NCBI RefSeq assembly: GCF_964340395.1
Contig: NC_135563.1
Span: 13,917,151-13,981,150, forward strand
Source of the DNA: Glandiceps talaboti
Taxonomy: Eukaryota > Hemichordata > Enteropneusta > Spengelidae
Direction: 5' to 3'
Length of the DNA: 64,000 nt
Position 1 is the stretch's first letter. The number at the start of each line of letters is the position of its first letter. The notes under the pieces were generated by a model. The model worked only from the letters and a program-made list of their open reading frames with translations. It did no database searches and was not told the DNA's origin. The position numbers and the translations under genes were made by a program. Below, in pieces: positions 61,440-64,000 of this stretch.

Positions 61440-62000
61440 ACCTTTTCATATGTGGATGTACATGTTTGTTTATCATTATTCAACGTACATATTTGTTTAT
61501 CATTATTCAAGGTACATGTTTATCATTATACAGAGTACTTGGGTTGTGGTTATTAAACATACAAGATTATCGTTATTCAACATACCTGTTTATTATTCAA
61601 CGTAAACAGTTTGTCGTTATTAAACATACATGGTTATCGTTATTCAATGTACGTGTTTATTATTCAATGTAAACAGTTTGTCGTTACTCAATTTACATGT
61701 TTATCGTTATTCAATGTACATGTTTACCGTTATTCAATGTACGTTTATTGTTATTCAACATACATGTTTATTGTTATTCAACGTACATGTTTATCATTAT
61801 TCAACGTACATGTTTATCGTTATTCAACGTAAATAGTTTGTCGTTATTCAACGTACGTTTATTGTTATTCAACATACATGTTTATTGTTATTCAATGTAA
61901 ACAGTTTGTCGTTATTCAACGTACATGTTTATTGTTATTCAATGTACATGTTTATCGTTATTCAACGTACATATCCATTATGTATCGTTTTTCAATGTAC
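61440..62000. repeat. Minisatellite, 20-24-bp unit
   Basis: About 25 units of the form TTATTCAACGTACATGTTTA(TCG), with two main variants (ending ACATGTTTATCG or AAACAGTTTGTCG). Six-frame proteins here are artefacts. Confidence 0.92.
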
Positions 62001-62059
62001 TGTCTTGAAATCTGACTTCTGTCCGACAATAATACAGCAAATATGAGAATCAAACTTTT

Positions 62060-63355
62060 CCCTATTACCTGTAGTATACAATCTCCGAGTATACAGTAAG
62101 TGTAATTATGTCGATATACATTATGTAGTATAAGTGTATATCACAATAATATCACATCAATATATCGTACATAGTAACATGTGTATTATCAGTGATCACA
62201 TACATAAGTGTACATTGTATGGACATGTAATATCACATGTCAGTATACATAATTGCATTATCATATAATATGCAGTATCTGACTAAATGTGCATGTATTA
62301 TCACTTGTCAATGAACTGATGAACAAGAAGTATATTGCCACATACCAATGTGTTGAATCCAGATGGATAAGTATGTTATCACATGAATATGTAGTTTGGT
62401 AAGGGTATTATCACATGTCAATATACACTATAAATATATTACCACATGTCACAATGTGTATTATCATTTGTATGTCAATATTGAATATACTGATAAAATG
62501 TATTACACGTATGGTGTCACTGTAGGGAGATAAATGTATGATGTATATACATGTACGCTGAATGGTAAGTACATGTATGTTACTACAGGTCATAGTATAT
62601 ACGTGTAATAATACAATGCGTGTATTATCACTTCAAAGTATATCAATCGGTGTGCCCTCTATTAAAAAGCCAATTTGATGCACCACTGACGCACGCAATT
62701 TCTAGTGACGCACCAAAATTTGTTTCCGTATCTCTTAATATGTGGTGACTCACAAGAAATGCCAGTTTCTATCATACAGACCCACAACAACAAAATTTGG
62801 CTATCATTAGAGGGCAAACTGATGTCAATGTACAAATATAGTAGTGTATTATTGTGTCAATGTATACTGTGATAAGTGTATAATCACATGTCAATACAGT
62901 CATATGATAAATGTGTTATCACATGTAAATATATCATACATCAGTGTAGATGATTGTATTATGATGTTGAGGTACAGTGTGATAAGTGTATAATCACATT
63001 TCAATATACACTATTATATTATCACATCAGCATAGGTGTAGTATCACTACTTTATGATACAGTGATAAGTGTATAATCACAATTCAATATACAGTATGAT
63101 AAATGTATTATCACATGTAAATACATGTATGTCATACATCAATATACAGATAAGTGTATTTTGATGTTAAGGTACGATGTGATAAGTGTATAATCACTTC
63201 AATATTAAGTATGATAATTGTATTATCACATCGGTATACAGTGAATAGGTGTAGTATCACTATGTACGTTATGATACTCGTTAGTATAGGATCATGTTTG
63301 TACTGTTTAAAAAGTGTATTATCACTCTGTGTTTGATGTGTGTATTATCGTTATA
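62060..63355. repeat. Degenerate long minisatellite with GATAA/TTATC palindromes
   Basis: Loose 50-110-bp units combine GTGTATTATCACATGTCAATATACA-like text with the palindrome GTGATAAGTGTATAATCAC (for example near 62,869, 62,979, 63,061 and 63,179). About 62,650-62,820 is interrupted by a non-repeat insert with the inverse pair TGCCCTCTATTA / TTAGAGGGCA at its ends. Confidence 0.75.
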
Positions 63356-63359
63356 TCAA

Positions 63360-64000
63360 TTTGATAAATTGACAAACTAAGTTGATATAGTCTGACCAAC
63401 TTTGTTGCTAGTGCTGTATGATTACCTCAAGCCAAAAAAACCATGTAGATTCAGAAAAGGACAATTTCAGTATGAGTAGCTGTTCATTGACTCCTTCACA
63501 GTTATTGTACATTTAAACTTTAAAAAAAATGGCGACTCCAGAAGTATTGTAATGTAATAATGACTTGCTATTGTGCCATTATTGAATGTCATCCACACCT
63601 TGGCAAACCAATTTCTATTGAATGTAGCCAGACACAACTTTCCAACTGACCAAGGGCAGAAACCCCCTGTCCCATTTACATATAAATGAAGTTTCAAATG
63701 TTGCAGGTAACTTGCTTCCCAACTTAGAGTTCACATTATTGTACCTGATTCCTACTTTTCTAAAATATGGAGACTCTAAACAGTAGATCTATTGAGAAAC
63801 AAAGACTTTGGAGAGTAGATTTGTTATACATAGTGTAATGTGATTTCAATGACGTATTTACTTCATGTAGAATCAAATTAGATTACAAAGTATATGGAAA
63901 AGATGAACCTTGAATGGAGAAGTAAACTGCCCCAGGTCAAGGGCAGTAGCTCGCCTTAGATGGAGATTACTGCTAAACCAATGAAAGTGTACATCTATAG
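63360..64000. other. No gene recognised
   Basis: AT-rich, closed frames. Nothing beyond short low-complexity runs. Confidence 0.45.

Overview
The window looks like AT-rich intergenic and intronic DNA from an invertebrate animal. The reasons are intron-containing genes with GT-AG junctions, single-exon class A GPCRs of animal type, a C19orf12 homologue, Penelope-like and L2-type retroelement remains, and a very heavy microsatellite load. Nothing points to bacterial or plastid DNA. The content does not separate deuterostome from lophotrochozoan, so I do not name a phylum. Gene density is low: two confident intronless receptors, one confident two-coding-exon gene, one plausible cytokine exon and some weak exon candidates.

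Left part (1-19 kb): no confident gene. It holds a dispersed AT-rich repeat with a microsatellite tail (about 1.38-2.34 kb), a small TIR transposon swollen by TGTC/TC repeats (3.67-4.04 kb), a 179-bp tandem duplication (5.5-5.8 kb), and a diverged non-coding segment present twice (about 0.70-1.28 and 13.57-14.04 kb).

Genes: 19,125-20,564 (+) encodes a 479-residue aminergic receptor resembling alpha-adrenergic, octopamine and tyramine receptors. 39,847-41,010 (-) encodes a 387-residue receptor whose closest recognisable relative is FFAR4/GPR120, with the position of the fatty-acid-binding arginine kept and a likely 5'UTR intron. 44,078-44,373 (+) is a spliced-looking terminal exon with an IL-17-like cysteine pattern. 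50,022-51,106 (+) is a C19orf12 homologue with two coding exons and a glycine-zipper membrane hairpin. 55.69-56.35 kb is a CpG-rich block that could be a promoter and first exon of a gene running off to the right.

Mobile and structured DNA: at 28.6-30.6 kb, (TA)n tracts separate two hammerhead-ribozyme-bearing pieces. One is a perfect 149-bp palindrome. The other is a shortened Penelope-like element with about 170-bp inverted arms. A third hammerhead-like piece lies at 54.7 kb. Other elements are a 224-bp foldback MITE (24.35 kb), a 1.8-kb TTA-flanked non-autonomous transposon (46.84-48.65 kb), a 109-bp MITE with perfect 9-bp target duplications (48.83 kb), a 155-bp MITE (42.05 kb) and an L2-type tail (58.92 kb). 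The right end (59-63.4 kb) holds six 18-bp GATA/TATC palindromes and long degenerate minisatellites.

The genes do not form an evident pathway. The two receptors and the cytokine candidate are signalling genes that happen to be neighbours.
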